Positions 9,096 through 17,448 of a DNA stretch of 64,000 nt are shown piece by piece. The notes beneath the pieces are model-generated. The model did no database searches. It worked only from the letters and a program-made list of their open reading frames with translations, and had not been told where the DNA came from. Numbering within the stretch: position 1 is the stretch's first letter; each line of letters begins with the position of its first letter. The position numbers were made by a program, and so were the translations under genes. The stretch is from Candidatus Eisenbergiella stercoravium (GTDB taxonomy: Bacteria; Bacillota; Clostridia; Lachnospirales; Lachnospiraceae): NCBI GenBank assembly GCA_019113175.1, contig DXHY01000054.1, positions 25,347-89,346 of the forward strand, in the 5' to 3' direction.

Positions 9096-9965
9096 CGGCT
9101 CTTCTCCCCCATCGGCGGCCTTTTTGTATTTTCCAGGATTTCCCTGACGATCTCCTCCTTCGATCTGTTTTCCATTCTCGCTTCCACATTCATGGTGATC
9201 CGGTGTGTGATCACATAGGGGAACTGCCGTTCCACGTCTGCAGGTGTCACATAATCCCGGCCATCCAGTCAGGCCGAAGCCTTTGCCATTTTCACCATGG
9301 CGATGGTCCCTCTTGGGCTCGCTCCTCTTTCGATATAGGGATGATTTCTGGTTGCCGTCACCAGGCTGAGAATATATTCATATACCGCATCGCTGATAAA
9401 AACCGTATGGACCGCGCTTTGCATGTCAAGAAGCGTTTCCCGATCCAGCACGTTTCCCGATCCAGCACGGGGCTGGCCAGAATCGTCCGTTCCTCTTCCC
9501 CGACGCCCTTCGCCAGCGCCAGCTCGCTCTCTCGTCACTCCTTCCACTGTTACCCTTCGTTCTTCCATCACCTCTAAAAGCGCCGACTGTGTCTTTGGGG
9601 AAGTCCTGTTGATTTCATCTGCCAGAAGCAGATTGCAGAAAACACAGCCGGGCTGATAGACAAACCTCTCTTCGGTAGATGGAAAATCCGGTCAGATCTG
9701 ATGGCATCACATCAGGAGTGAACTGGATCCGCCTGTAATCCAGACCGAGGACTCTGGAAAAGGCCGCGGCCAGCGTGATCTTACCTACACCGGGGATGTC
9801 TTCCAGAAGAATATGTCCGTTTGCCAGGATCGCAGTCATGACTTCCCGGATCTCCTTTTTCTTACCCAGTATGACCCGGCACATCTGCACCACAGCCTCC
9901 CGTACCCTTTCCTGATCTGATGTCAAATGTTCCCACCTCCGTTCGGATGAAGTCTGTATTTTCAA
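9092..9965 (-). pseudogene. Decayed MoxR-family AAA+ ATPase gene
   Basis: The N-terminal part (9965 leftward) has clear MoxR features: L-E-D-I-P-G-V-G-K, then [16 protein letters not shown]. The Walker A Thr after Lys is replaced by Ile. The frame breaks near 9660; in the next frame Walker B follows as [19 protein letters not shown]. Near 9510-9530 a stretch of roughly 45 residues is missing, and at 9434-9467 a 17-bp tandem duplication shifts the frame again. The C-terminal [11 protein letters not shown] region is present, but a TGA at 9269-9271 stands where a Trp codon is expected. At least four lesions make this a dead gene. MoxR ATPases normally act as chaperones for DUF58/VWA partners. 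Confidence 0.85.
9434..9467. repeat. 17-bp perfect tandem duplication inside moxR remnant
   Basis: Positions 9434-9450 and 9451-9467 carry the same 17 bases (beginning CGTTTCCCGATCC). Seventeen is not a multiple of three, so the duplication shifts the moxR frame. It duplicates the codons for the V-L-D-R-E-T stretch. Confidence 0.9.
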
Positions 9966-9977
9966 CCTACATAATAA

Positions 9978-9994
9978 TTGTAAAGAATTTGTGA
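9978..9994 (-). promoter_or_regulatory. Direct-repeat regulator site in the moxR promoter
   Basis: On the minus strand this reads TCACAA, five bases, TTACAA, followed closely by a TATTAT -10-like hexamer. The two half sites are 11 bp apart, one helix turn, as bound by OmpR/PhoB-type response regulators. The same arrangement occurs at 12287-12303 before the adjacent regulator gene. No good -35 box is seen, which fits an activated promoter. Confidence 0.5.
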
Positions 9995-10016
9995 GAAAAA
10001 AGTCAGATTTTTCTGA
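9994..10016 (-). terminator. Weak intrinsic terminator after the sensor kinase gene
   Basis: On the minus strand TCAGA, a short A-rich loop and TCTGA (10003-10016) are followed by C and six T residues. The stem is only five base pairs, so it may be leaky. Confidence 0.4.
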
Positions 10017-10024
10017 AGCCTGTT

Positions 10025-11557
10025 TTACAATCGGCCTGCCTCATTGCGTGCCGACTGCCTGCGCCCGGCTTCCTTTTCCGAATAGCAGAACCAGAAAATG
10101 TTCAGCCCATCCCGGCAGTCCACTCCATACTCCATTCCATGAGCCTGCAGGATCGTGCTGACGATGGAAAGGCCAAGACCCGTTCCTTCATGCCGCCCTC
10201 CCTGATGCTGGCTGCGCTGATACCGCTCCCAGATCAGCTCCCGGTCCTCCTCCGGAATGGCCTCTCCCGGATTTTTCACCAGAACCGTACTTTTGCCGTC
10301 TTTTTTCTCAATCTCCACCGTAATTTCCAGGCCGTCTTTCGTATGGTTCATCGCGTTGTAAAGAAGATTTCTCACCACCTGGCTGATCTTCAGCGCATCT
10401 ACATATGCCGCGATCTCCTTTTCCGGCGTTTCCAGCCGGAGGGTGATTCCATGCTCCGCTGCGCTCTGCTCGCACAAAAGCACCTCTGATTCCACGATCT
10501 CGTACAGATTGTACCAGTCCCTGCGAAGCTGCAGATAGCCCGCCTGAAGCTGGGAATAATCCAGAATATCGCTCACCATCTCGCTCATCCTGTGGGATTC
10601 TCTGATGATCAGATTCAGATCCTCTTCCCGCTTTTCCTGATCCTTCCAGTGAATGTCCCGCACCATTTCCGCGTAGCCGCTGATCAGCGCCAGAGGTGAA
10701 CGAAGCTCATGAGATACGTTCGCAATGACCTCCTTACGCAGATCATCCACACGCCGAAGCGCCCGGCCCAGCTGCCGGACGGACTCCGCAAGCTGTCCGA
10801 TCTCATCCTTTCTTACCAGATCCGGTTCTGCAGTCAGGTCACCCTTTGCCAGCTCATCCACCGTTCCCTTGATGATGTGGATTGGCTTTGTAAAGCTCCT
10901 GGAAAGCAGCGCCGCCAGCACGGCGGAGACAAGACTTAACAGTATGCTGAACGCAACCAGCTGTTTCCGGTTCATGTCCAGAACCTCATACAGCTCCGTA
11001 AAGGAATGGTACAGAACAGCATAGGCCTCCTGTCCTTCATATTTCACCGGAATTCCCATTTCATAGGAATACAGCCTCCCACCTTTTCGTTTCTCCTGAA
11101 CGTAGCTCTCTCCGTTCAGAATGTCTTCATACGCTTCACTGTTTTGAATATCCTTCCAGACTGTGATCTCCTGGGAATCGCTTTCCAGATCGATGGGCAG
11201 GCCATAGCTGTACATCGCCATCAGCCTTCCTTCTCCATTTACCAGAAGCAGCTTACCGTCCGCCGCCTTGCTCAGATAGGGGATCAGATTGCCATTCTCA
11301 GCCAGATCGTCCGTCATCAGTTCTTCCATAATGGGATCCAGCCTGTCCTGGATTCCGTTCACGGCCATATTCACATAATTTCTCTCCATCACCAGAATCT
11401 GAATTACCCACATAAGACCGATGGTAAAGACCACCAGCACCATCATGATGAGCCAGAGTCTCACTCCCATTCTGGAATGAAAAGGGATTTTTTTTACGTT
11501 TGAGGTCCTCTCATGAAGCGCGGCCTCCTTCTCTTTTTCAGGACTCTTTGTAGTCAA
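10025..11557 (-). CDS. Two-component sensor histidine kinase (HAMP, HisKA, HATPase)
   Basis: A 510-residue membrane sensor kinase that phosphorylates the regulator encoded just upstream. Order of parts: cytoplasmic N-terminus, transmembrane helix at about 33-56, extracellular sensor domain of about 140 residues, second helix at about 199-221, a HAMP domain to about 275, the H-box N-V-S-H-E-L-R-S-P-L-A with phosphorylated His283, then an ATPase domain with N-box N-L-L-Y-N-A-M-N-H and G-T-G-L-G-L-S. Its start overlaps the end of the regulator gene by 20 bases, a sign of translational coupling. The signal is unknown. The architecture is like that of ResE/SrrB or PhoR-type kinases. Confidence 0.93.
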   Translation of the reverse strand: MTTKSPEKEKEAALHERTSNVKKIPFHSRMGVRLWLIMMVLVVFTIGLMWVIQILVMERNYVNMAVNGIQDRLDPIMEELMTDDLAENGNLIPYLSKAADGKLLLVNGEGRLMAMYSYGLPIDLESDSQEITVWKDIQNSEAYEDILNGESYVQEKRKGGRLYSYEMGIPVKYEGQEAYAVLYHSFTELYEVLDMNRKQLVAFSILLSLVSAVLAALLSRSFTKPIHIIKGTVDELAKGDLTAEPDLVRKDEIGQLAESVRQLGRALRRVDDLRKEVIANVSHELRSPLALISGYAEMVRDIHWKDQEKREEDLNLIIRESHRMSEMVSDILDYSQLQAGYLQLRRDWYNLYEIVESEVLLCEQSAAEHGITLRLETPEKEIAAYVDALKISQVVRNLLYNAMNHTKDGLEITVEIEKKDGKSTVLVKNPGEAIPEEDRELIWERYQRSQHQGGRHEGTGLGLSIVSTILQAHGMEYGVDCRDGLNIFWFCYSEKEAGRRQSARNEAGRL

Positions 11558-12209
11558 ATTTATATCCTACCCCCCATACCGTCTGAATCAGCCGCCGGTA
11601 CTCGCCAAGATGCTCCCGCAGCGACTTGATATGTGTATCCACCGTCCGGGTATCTCCATAATATTCATATCCCCAGACCGATTCCAGAAACTGCTCCCGT
11701 TTCAGAACGATGTGCTCATTGCGCGCAAGCTTCACCAGCAGATCAAACTCCTTCGGCGGCAGGGAAATCGTCTTATCTCCTGCTTTTACCAGCCGCTCCG
11801 CCGTCAGAATACAGAAATCACCAAACCGAAGCGCGGTACCTGCAGCGTTTCCCGCCCGCTTCAGCACGGCGTTCACCCGCGCCATCAGCTCCTTCGGACT
11901 GAACGGCTTCGAAACATAATCATCCGCGCCCAGATTAAAACCGAACAGCTTGTCATATTCCTCGCTCCTCGCCGTCAGCATGATCACCGACACCTGAGAA
12001 TGCTCCCGGATATGGGACAGCGCTTCAAAACCGTCCACCCCAGGCATCATTACATCCAGAATCACAATATCAAATTCCGTCTGCCGCGTATTTCTTACCG
12101 CCTCTTCAGCATCTTCCGCTTCCGTACACTGAAAATCCTCCAGTTCCGCATATGTCCGCACCAGTTTGCGAAGATGGGCGTCATCGTCTACAATCAGCAT
12201 TTTTTTCAT
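11538..12209 (-). CDS. OmpR/PhoB-family response regulator
   Basis: A 223-residue response regulator. The receiver domain (1-118) has the acidic pocket D8-D9-D10, phosphorylatable Asp52 in V-I-L-D-V-M-M-P-G, Thr in M-L-T-A-R, and Lys in V-S-K-P-F. The C-terminal winged helix (about 125-222) ends in the typical V-W-G-V-G-Y-K-F. It is first in an operon with the sensor kinase. Its promoter region carries a direct repeat (12287-12303) that is also found before the neighbouring moxR remnant, which suggests that it controls itself and that operon; this is an inference from position and shape only. Confidence 0.93.
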   Translation of the reverse strand: MKKMLIVDDDAHLRKLVRTYAELEDFQCTEAEDAEEAVRNTRQTEFDIVILDVMMPGVDGFEALSHIREHSQVSVIMLTARSEEYDKLFGFNLGADDYVSKPFSPKELMARVNAVLKRAGNAAGTALRFGDFCILTAERLVKAGDKTISLPPKEFDLLVKLARNEHIVLKREQFLESVWGYEYYGDTRTVDTHIKSLREHLGEYRRLIQTVWGVGYKFDYKES

Positions 12210-12286
12210 CCGGATAGCTCCCTTCCAGTCAGAATTTCACTTACTATTGAGTTTAATTGATTTACAGAGAAAAGGGTATCTTTAAT

Positions 12287-12303
12287 TTGTAATATTTTTG
12301 TGA
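12287..12303 (-). promoter_or_regulatory. Direct-repeat site upstream of response regulator gene
   Basis: The minus strand carries TCACAA, five bases, TTACAA, matching the element at 9978-9994 in half sites, spacing and orientation. It lies about 80 bases before the regulator start in an AT-rich stretch with no strong -35 box. Autoregulation by the OmpR-type regulator is the likely meaning. Confidence 0.5.
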
Positions 12304-12330
12304 AGAAACTCTGAAAAACAGATGTGAAAA

Positions 12331-12366
12331 CGGGATACACTCCGGTTCTTCCCGAAATGCATCCCG
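12331..12366 (-). terminator. Hairpin after the flavodoxin gene
   Basis: CGGGATACA at 12331-12339 pairs with TGCATCCCG at 12358-12366 over nine positions (one wobble). The minus strand continues with four T residues. It lies 65 bases after the start region of the regulator and before the flavodoxin stop in map order, so it may terminate minus-strand transcripts or insulate the regulator promoter. Confidence 0.4.
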
Positions 12367-12438
12367 GCTTTTGTCCGGCTGAAAGCCTGACCGGAAGATG
12401 CGCCGTCCTGAACGGCTGCAGAATCCTGAAATATTTTA

Positions 12439-12966
12439 TCAGCTTTTAAGGAAATCAATCAACGGAGTCAGATACCTTCTCTCCGTCCAGTCACAGGACT
12501 TTCCGGAAGCTTCCATCAGCGCCCTTTCCCACGGCTCCAGCGTCTCCCTGTCCTTTTTCTCCACGGACTTCATCAGAAGGCGGCACAGTGTCCGGTCCGG
12601 AAAGCTCATCTCCGCCTCATTCCAGGCCCCACGGCAGTAAAAACACGGTATGCCCTTCAGCCCGTCCTTAAAATTATGCGCATACAACTCCTCAAACGCC
12701 TTCTCCTCATAAGGAGAGGCTCCTACACAGAACACCGCCAGCCGCTTCCCCTGAAGCTGCTTCAGATTCTTTCTCAAAAATCCGATCCCGGCAATCCCTG
12801 AAGCGTAAACTCCGCCGCCCAGCACAATCGTATCATAACGGCGCAGCTTCTCCACGGAAGCCTTCCTGGTCTGCATAATATCAAAACAGGTCTCCTCCGC
12901 CAGCCACTCCGCATATTTCGCCGTCGCTCCATATTTGGAGCGGTATAAAATAATCCCTTTCCCCAT
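12439..12966 (-). CDS. Flavodoxin-domain protein
   Basis: A protein of about 175 residues with an N-terminal flavodoxin fold (Flavodoxin_5/HemG-like). The strand I-I-L-Y-R-S-K-Y-G-A-T-A-K-Y-A forms the FMN phosphate loop near residues 4-18, and Y-D-T-I-V-L-G-G-G-V-Y-A-S the second flavin loop. It probably carries electrons with FMN in the cytoplasm; similar proteins are annotated as protoporphyrinogen oxidase-like, but function is unproven here. The frame is open to 13050, yet the ATG at 12966 has an AAGGAAAAGG site and starts exactly at the domain, so I choose it. The gene stands alone. Confidence 0.82.
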   Translation of the reverse strand: MGKGIILYRSKYGATAKYAEWLAEETCFDIMQTRKASVEKLRRYDTIVLGGGVYASGIAGIGFLRKNLKQLQGKRLAVFCVGASPYEEKAFEELYAHNFKDGLKGIPCFYCRGAWNEAEMSFPDRTLCRLLMKSVEKKDRETLEPWERALMEASGKSCDWTERRYLTPLIDFLKS

Positions 12967-13132
12967 GGAATACCTTTTCCTTCTTTCGCGTGTTTTCCAG
13001 AACTGCTTCTGCGATTGCCTCTTTACGCAGTTTTGCTTATCATAAAACACACGCCCCCAAAGAATCTACCATGGTTTTGTAAAATGTTTTCCTGCGCAGC
13101 GGCATTGGGCTGGCATGGCGCTTCCTTCTGTC

Positions 13133-14272
13133 CTACGCCTTCCTGCCCCGCCGGTACCCCCAAAGGGCTGCCTTTCCCGCAAGGCAGGCAAGCCCGGTCA
13201 GCAGCAACACACGTTTTACCTTTTCAGCCGCCTCTTCCTTCGTTGCCGGACAGAGCCTGTAAAAAAAATCTTTGATCGGCCTCGTCGTCCGTTCACCGAC
13301 CAGCTCTCTGTACGTAAGCAGCCTGGTCTCATAGGCTGCCGGATTTTTTTCATAAAAAATGAATTCTCTCGCCGCCCGGTCGACTCCATCACCATAATCA
13401 TTAAAGCCGCAGGAGGGCGTGTAGCCCAGATCCACTCCAAGCCATTTTCCCACAAAGCTGTTTTTATGATCATGGCCGCAGTAAACGGCAAAGATATCGT
13501 TCCGCTCCCGGAAGCTTTCGAACTCCCGATTGTCAGAATCCGGAATGCTGACCGCTTCCTGAAGCTTTCCTTCTCTGCATTTTTCAGGATCCAGCACATA
13601 ATATTCTCTGGCATGCGTGCGGTAGGTCCGTACCGCTCCCATGGTTTTCCTGTCCACCCTTTTCAAAAGCCTGTAGTATTCCGGCAGAGGAATATGCTGA
13701 AATACAATGCCCGGCACCGGTCCGCCATTCTCCTGCGCAAATGTATCCCGGACGCCTTTATACCAGAACAGATCCCCGGGCGGCAGCGGCTGATAACCGC
13801 CCTGAGGGAGAGTGCCTCCCGTATCAAACAGATAAACCGCCATGGCGGTCTTCGTCTCGTCGCTGCTGCGGATTCCTATGGCAAAGGTTCCTTCCTTCGT
13901 TCCATGGTGGATTTCCTGGCCTCTCCTGTTCAGCCAGTCCACGCAGCCCGGCAGGCTCCGGTAAATCTCCATCTGCTCGTCATTCTGAAGTCCGCACTCC
14001 AGATCATGGTTTCCAAAGGTCACGGCAAAAGGGATCTTTCTGTCCGTAACCGGCTTCATAATTCTGCGTATGGTCTCCTCCACCCGTTCTCCTTTTCTGG
14101 AGAACCGGCGGCTTGCGCCCTTAAGCTGATCGCCTGTCAGCACCACCAGATCAGGTTTCGCCCTCTCCAGAGCTGCATTCATTAAAAGCAGCGTATCCTC
14201 TGATACATCCGGGATTTCCTGTATATCTGCAAACTGTAATATATGAAAGGTTCCGTCTTCTCTGAACTTCAT
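13133..14272 (-). CDS. Metallophosphoesterase (Dcr2-like) with C-terminal membrane helix
   Basis: A calcineurin-like phosphoesterase of about 379 residues. Metal motifs are visible in order: F-A-D-I-Q near the N-terminus, V-L-T-G-D-Q, F-G-N-H-D, F-Q-H-I-P, and G-H-D-H-K-N near two thirds. This is the complete set for a two-metal hydrolase and resembles the fungal/bacterial Dcr2 group. The C-terminus has a hydrophobic segment (L-L-L-T-G-L-A-C-L-A-G) and a basic end, so it may be tail-anchored. The ATG at 14272 follows a GGAAGGA site; the longer frame to 14335 is less likely. A promoter is visible at 14415-14443. The substrate is unknown. Confidence 0.85.
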   Translation of the reverse strand: MKFREDGTFHILQFADIQEIPDVSEDTLLLMNAALERAKPDLVVLTGDQLKGASRRFSRKGERVEETIRRIMKPVTDRKIPFAVTFGNHDLECGLQNDEQMEIYRSLPGCVDWLNRRGQEIHHGTKEGTFAIGIRSSDETKTAMAVYLFDTGGTLPQGGYQPLPPGDLFWYKGVRDTFAQENGGPVPGIVFQHIPLPEYYRLLKRVDRKTMGAVRTYRTHAREYYVLDPEKCREGKLQEAVSIPDSDNREFESFRERNDIFAVYCGHDHKNSFVGKWLGVDLGYTPSCGFNDYGDGVDRAAREFIFYEKNPAAYETRLLTYRELVGERTTRPIKDFFYRLCPATKEEAAEKVKRVLLLTGLACLAGKAALWGYRRGRKA

Positions 14273-14414
14273 CCTGCATCCTTCCTTTCCGACTGCCGCC
14301 CGTATCGGATCATATGGCTTCGAACATCCGGACATTGCTGCCGGAGCTGCTTTCCATATGCGGACGGCTTCTTAAAGAAACGAGGCATAAACTGCCATTT
14401 GAAGCTACCACCTT

Positions 14415-14443
14415 ATCATAATCACATCTTTTTTCAAAAACAA
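14415..14443 (-). promoter_or_regulatory. Promoter of the phosphoesterase gene
   Basis: On the minus strand TTGTTT (14438-14443) and TATGAT (14415-14420) are 17 bases apart, about 140 bases before the gene start. Confidence 0.55.
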
Positions 14444-14517
14444 CAAACTACATAAAATCTTAAAGAAAGTTTCACATGGATTTAACTTTCCAATAAATTT
14501 TCCTTCTCCCTGCGGCC

Positions 14518-15462
14518 TCACATATCCCCCAGTTTCGCCGCTCCAACAATGCCCGCATCGTTTCCGAATTTCGCCGGGCGCAGCAGGGTCTGGACCTTTG
14601 ACGCCCTGGAATAGACCATTCGGGCGATGTGCTCCTGCACCTGCGGAAGGAACAGCTCCGCCGCCCCGCTGATGCCGCCGCCGATCACCAGCTCCGCAGG
14701 CTGAAGCAGATTGATCAGATTGGTCAGTCCTTCCGCCAGAAGCTGTGCATAACTGTCACGTACTGCCAGCGCGGTTTCATCCCCTTCACGCACCGCCTGG
14801 AAAAACAGCCTGCCATTCATCCGGGACACGCCGCCTTCCACAAGCGCATTCAATCGGCTGTCCGGATGTGTCTCTGCCGCTTCTGCCGCCTGTCTCACCA
14901 GTGCGGAAGCAGAAGCATAGGCTTCAAAGCATCCTTTCCTGCCGCAGTTGCAGTCGATGCCGTCATAACGGATCGTCATATGCCCGATTTCCCCTTCTGC
15001 AAAATTCACGCCGCGGTAAAGCTTTCCGTCCAGCACAATACCGCAGCCGATCCCTGTTCCCAGCGTCACCATAATGAATGAAGAGGAACTGCTTTTACTC
15101 AGCAGATATTCTCCCCACGCCGCCAGATTGGCGTCATTGTCAATCAAAACCTTTTTGCCCAGCTTTTCTTCCAGCATGTCCCGGAATGGAACATCAGAAA
15201 AGCTCAGATTGTTTGCGTACTCGATCATTCCCGTCTGCGTATTGAAGCTTCCGGGCACACCCATGCCGAAGCAGGAAATATCCGACAGGTCTAAGCCATT
15301 TTTTTCCAGCAGAAGGCCGATCTTTCCAACCAGTTCTTCTATGTATTTTTCCGCTCCATGCTCTATATCCGTGGCAAATTCCACCCGATCCTTCAGCGTA
15401 AGGCCATCTACCAGCCCCACAGCAGTATGCGTTCCTCCCATATCTATTCCGATTTCGTACAT
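14518..15462 (-). CDS. ROK-family sugar kinase (glucokinase-like)
   Basis: A cytoplasmic kinase of 314 residues, probably phosphorylating glucose or a related sugar. The N-terminal phosphate loop reads G-I-D-M-G-G-T-H-T-A at residues 5-14, and the ROK zinc motif C-N-C-G-R-K-G-C-F-E lies in the middle after H-M-T. No N-terminal DNA-binding domain is present, so it is an enzyme and not a NagC-type repressor. The ATG at 15462 has an AAAGGGG site; the upstream extension to 15537 is not like the family. A candidate -10 box lies near 15541-15546. It is not in an obvious operon, though alpha-glucosidases elsewhere in the window would feed it glucose. Confidence 0.9.
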   Translation of the reverse strand: MYEIGIDMGGTHTAVGLVDGLTLKDRVEFATDIEHGAEKYIEELVGKIGLLLEKNGLDLSDISCFGMGVPGSFNTQTGMIEYANNLSFSDVPFRDMLEEKLGKKVLIDNDANLAAWGEYLLSKSSSSSFIMVTLGTGIGCGIVLDGKLYRGVNFAEGEIGHMTIRYDGIDCNCGRKGCFEAYASASALVRQAAEAAETHPDSRLNALVEGGVSRMNGRLFFQAVREGDETALAVRDSYAQLLAEGLTNLINLLQPAELVIGGGISGAAELFLPQVQEHIARMVYSRASKVQTLLRPAKFGNDAGIVGAAKLGDM

Positions 15463-15719
15463 TTTCTTCCCCTTTCTGCTGCAAGGCAGCATTTCATATT
15501 GAAATGAAATTGGTCGGAAGGACGATTCATTTCTCATCTGAGTATACTACATTTTTCTCTGATCTATCACCCATTTTCATCAACGTGACATTATTCTTTT
15601 TGGGCTGCGGCAAGAACCCGTTCCGCCTCCTGTCTGGTCATGGAAAAATTTTCTCTGAATTTTCCGATAATCCTCTCATCAGGCAGTCCCATTTCACGGA
15701 AAAGCGTTCGGCGCTGCGT

Positions 15720-15878
15720 TCATATCCCTTCTGCCAGGAAAACAGCGTTCCCTCCAGAGCAAAAAAACAGCAGCTCCTCCATCATCTGGTCTACATTATT
15801 ATAAGTTTTTCCAAGAGAAGGATCAGCCTTCATCTGCTGTACTTCCCGCATGGCCTCGACTGTTTCCGCATTCGGCAT
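15720..15878 (-). pseudogene. Truncated RelB/DinJ-like antitoxin remnant
   Basis: An ATG at 15878 with an AGGAGGGG ribosome site starts a 52-codon frame. Its first 37 residues (N-A-E-T-V-E-A-M-R-E-V, then N-N-V-D-Q-M-M-E-E-L-L) resemble the C-terminal half of RelB/DinJ antitoxins. After that the frame leads to a TGA, while other frames downstream stay coding-like to about 15600 (ending A-E-R-V-L-A-A-A-Q-K-E). No toxin gene is adjacent. I read this as a frameshifted remnant; it could also be a short unrelated gene. Confidence 0.4.
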
Positions 15879-15896
15879 TTCCCCTCCTATGTGAAC

Positions 15897-16284
15897 TACC
15901 CATTGTCTAAAGCCAATGAGCTTCCTGCTTCATCGACCTCGTATCATCTTGCCCTTCGGCAAGAAGCATTACCTGCTATCTCCACAGGCGTTAATTTGGG
16001 CAGTCCCTGCCCTATATATTTCTGATATGCAGAGTCCATGTTATAAATTGCGTTGGTCAGAGCAAATTTGTCCACTTCCTTTAGCCATTCATAGCTTTCT
16101 TTAATTCTCTGTTACAGTAATTATTACAATCTGTTTTACTGACAGACTTTTTCTCTTTCTCATATATTTCTTTCCGATATACCAGTGTACGGTTATAAAC
16201 AAAACGACAACAGCCAAATGTTTTTGTAATCTGTGTTCTCTGTTCGCTATTCGGATATATCCTGTATTTATATGCTTTTAGCAT
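15897..16284 (-). pseudogene. IS200/IS605-type TnpB remnant (internal deletion)
   Basis: From 16284 the frame begins M-L-K-A-Y-K-Y-R-I-Y-P-N and continues with F-V-Y-N-R-T-L, the classic N-terminus of the TnpB/OrfB accessory nuclease of IS605 elements. The frame breaks near 16090 (W-L-K-E-V-D continues one frame over), then jumps directly to a sequence like the TnpB C-terminus (L-T-P-V-E-I-A-G-N-A). The RuvC core and zinc finger are missing, so the protein is dead. TnpA and the terminal hairpins are not seen. Confidence 0.7.
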
Positions 16285-16425
16285 TGACTGTCATCACCTT
16301 TCTATCCCTGGTTTTCTAATGGACATCGTTGGTTCTGTTTCTATCATGTAATGAATATGGTCCCTCTTTCTTTAATATATTTATTGTATTAATTTTTATT
16401 TACAATATCAATAATTTGACGCAAA

Positions 16426-16454
16426 TTGAAATCTGTAACCGGCCATGTTACAAT
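16426..16454 (+). promoter_or_regulatory. Promoter of the P-loop kinase gene
   Basis: TTGAAA (16426-16431) and TACAAT (16449-16454) are 17 bases apart, 67 bases upstream of the kinase start. Confidence 0.6.
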
Positions 16455-16520
16455 CAGAAAAAAGTTTTCATTTCATGCATGAAATTACGTCCGGTCTTCG
16501 GGAAACAGGAGGGATACCCA

Positions 16521-17039
16521 TTGCCAAAGCTGATCATACTCAGAGGAAATTCCGGAAGCGGAAAGACCACCGTTGCAAAGGAACTGCAGAAAAAACTGGG
16601 AGGCAATACAACAGGCGGCCATCCTCTGCTCCTCTCACAGGACGTGGTACGGCGGGACATGCTGAAGGTGAAGGATGGACCGCACAACGAGGCCACGCTT
16701 CTGTTGATGGAGCTGTTGAAATACGGGCACGAGCACAACGAAATCACCATTCTGGAGGGCATCCTGTACGCCGACTGGTACAGGCCCCTGTTTGAGCTGG
16801 CCCGCCGGTTATACGGGGATCAGATCTACGCCTGGTATTTTGACCTTCCCTTTGAGGAAACGCTGAGGAGACATCAGACGAAGCCAAACTGCAATGAATT
16901 CGGCGCGGAAGCGATGAAAAGATGGTGGCGCGAAAAAGACTTTTCGGATGTGCTGTCCGAAAAGTCCATAACCGCTGAAATCAGTTTTTCCGATATTATT
17001 TCAGAAATATGCGGGACTGTGCAGGGAAATGAAAATTAA
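16521..17039 (+). CDS. P-loop kinase (zeta-toxin/AAA_33-like)
   Basis: A small nucleotide-binding protein of 172 residues. The Walker A motif G-N-S-G-S-G-K-T-T occupies residues 9-17. Later features are S-Q-D-V-V-R-R-D-M and W-Y-F-D-L-P-F-E-E-T-L-R-R-H, as in zeta-toxin/uridine-kinase-like P-loop kinases. The frame is open from 16329, but the TTG at 16521 follows a clear AGGAGGG site by seven bases and starts right before the first strand, so I choose this unusual start. Its phosphoacceptor is unknown. No epsilon-like antitoxin is next to it, so a housekeeping or antibiotic-modifying role is as likely as a toxin. Confidence 0.8.
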   Translation: MPKLIILRGNSGSGKTTVAKELQKKLGGNTTGGHPLLLSQDVVRRDMLKVKDGPHNEATLLLMELLKYGHEHNEITILEGILYADWYRPLFELARRLYGDQIYAWYFDLPFEETLRRHQTKPNCNEFGAEAMKRWWREKDFSDVLSEKSITAEISFSDIISEICGTVQGNEN

Positions 17040-17046
17040 TGTTGGT

Positions 17047-17355
17047 TCAACGCTTCACCCGCTTCCCAAAGAGCGTTTTCTCATATCGTTTCAGCTCCGC
17101 CTTTGCCTGCGGCGTATCTCCTGCCTTCCGGAGGAGTTCAACGCCTCTGGCGATATCCTTCGGCCCGCCAAGGCCCCTGGTGTAAAGGTACCCCAAAAGG
17201 TAAAAGCCGTTCTTGCAGTCCCAGTCAATCCGCTCCAGATATTTCCGGGCCATTTCATAGTCCGGCTGCTGTTTTTCGTTCCACCACATGATGAGCAGTA
17301 TAAACGGAATCGGGAAAATACGCAGGATCACAGCCAGAAGATCACAGACAATCAT
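17047..17355 (-). CDS. Small membrane protein with Sel1-like repeat
   Basis: A 102-residue protein with one N-terminal hydrophobic helix (about 4-25), a W-W-N-E-K turn, and then a single Sel1/TPR-like repeat with G-F-Y-L-L-G-Y-L-Y-T-R-G-L-G-G and D-I-A-R-G-V-E-L-L-R-K-A. It ends in a basic stretch. Such repeats mediate protein contacts. The ribosome site before the ATG is weak. It is convergent with the kinase gene, seven bases apart. Family function unknown. Confidence 0.55.
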   Translation of the reverse strand: MIVCDLLAVILRIFPIPFILLIMWWNEKQQPDYEMARKYLERIDWDCKNGFYLLGYLYTRGLGGPKDIARGVELLRKAGDTPQAKAELKRYEKTLFGKRVKR

Positions 17356-17448
17356 ATTCCACGGCCATCTGGAAAACAGCTGGAATAATTACATTCTATA
17401 TGATACAATATCTATGCTTTATATCTTATAAGGAAAGGGAAAAAACAA

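Noticed and set aside
16521..17039. Zeta-toxin of a toxin-antitoxin pair
   Set aside because: The P-loop kinase has no epsilon-like antitoxin beside it and is short, so a toxin role cannot be supported.
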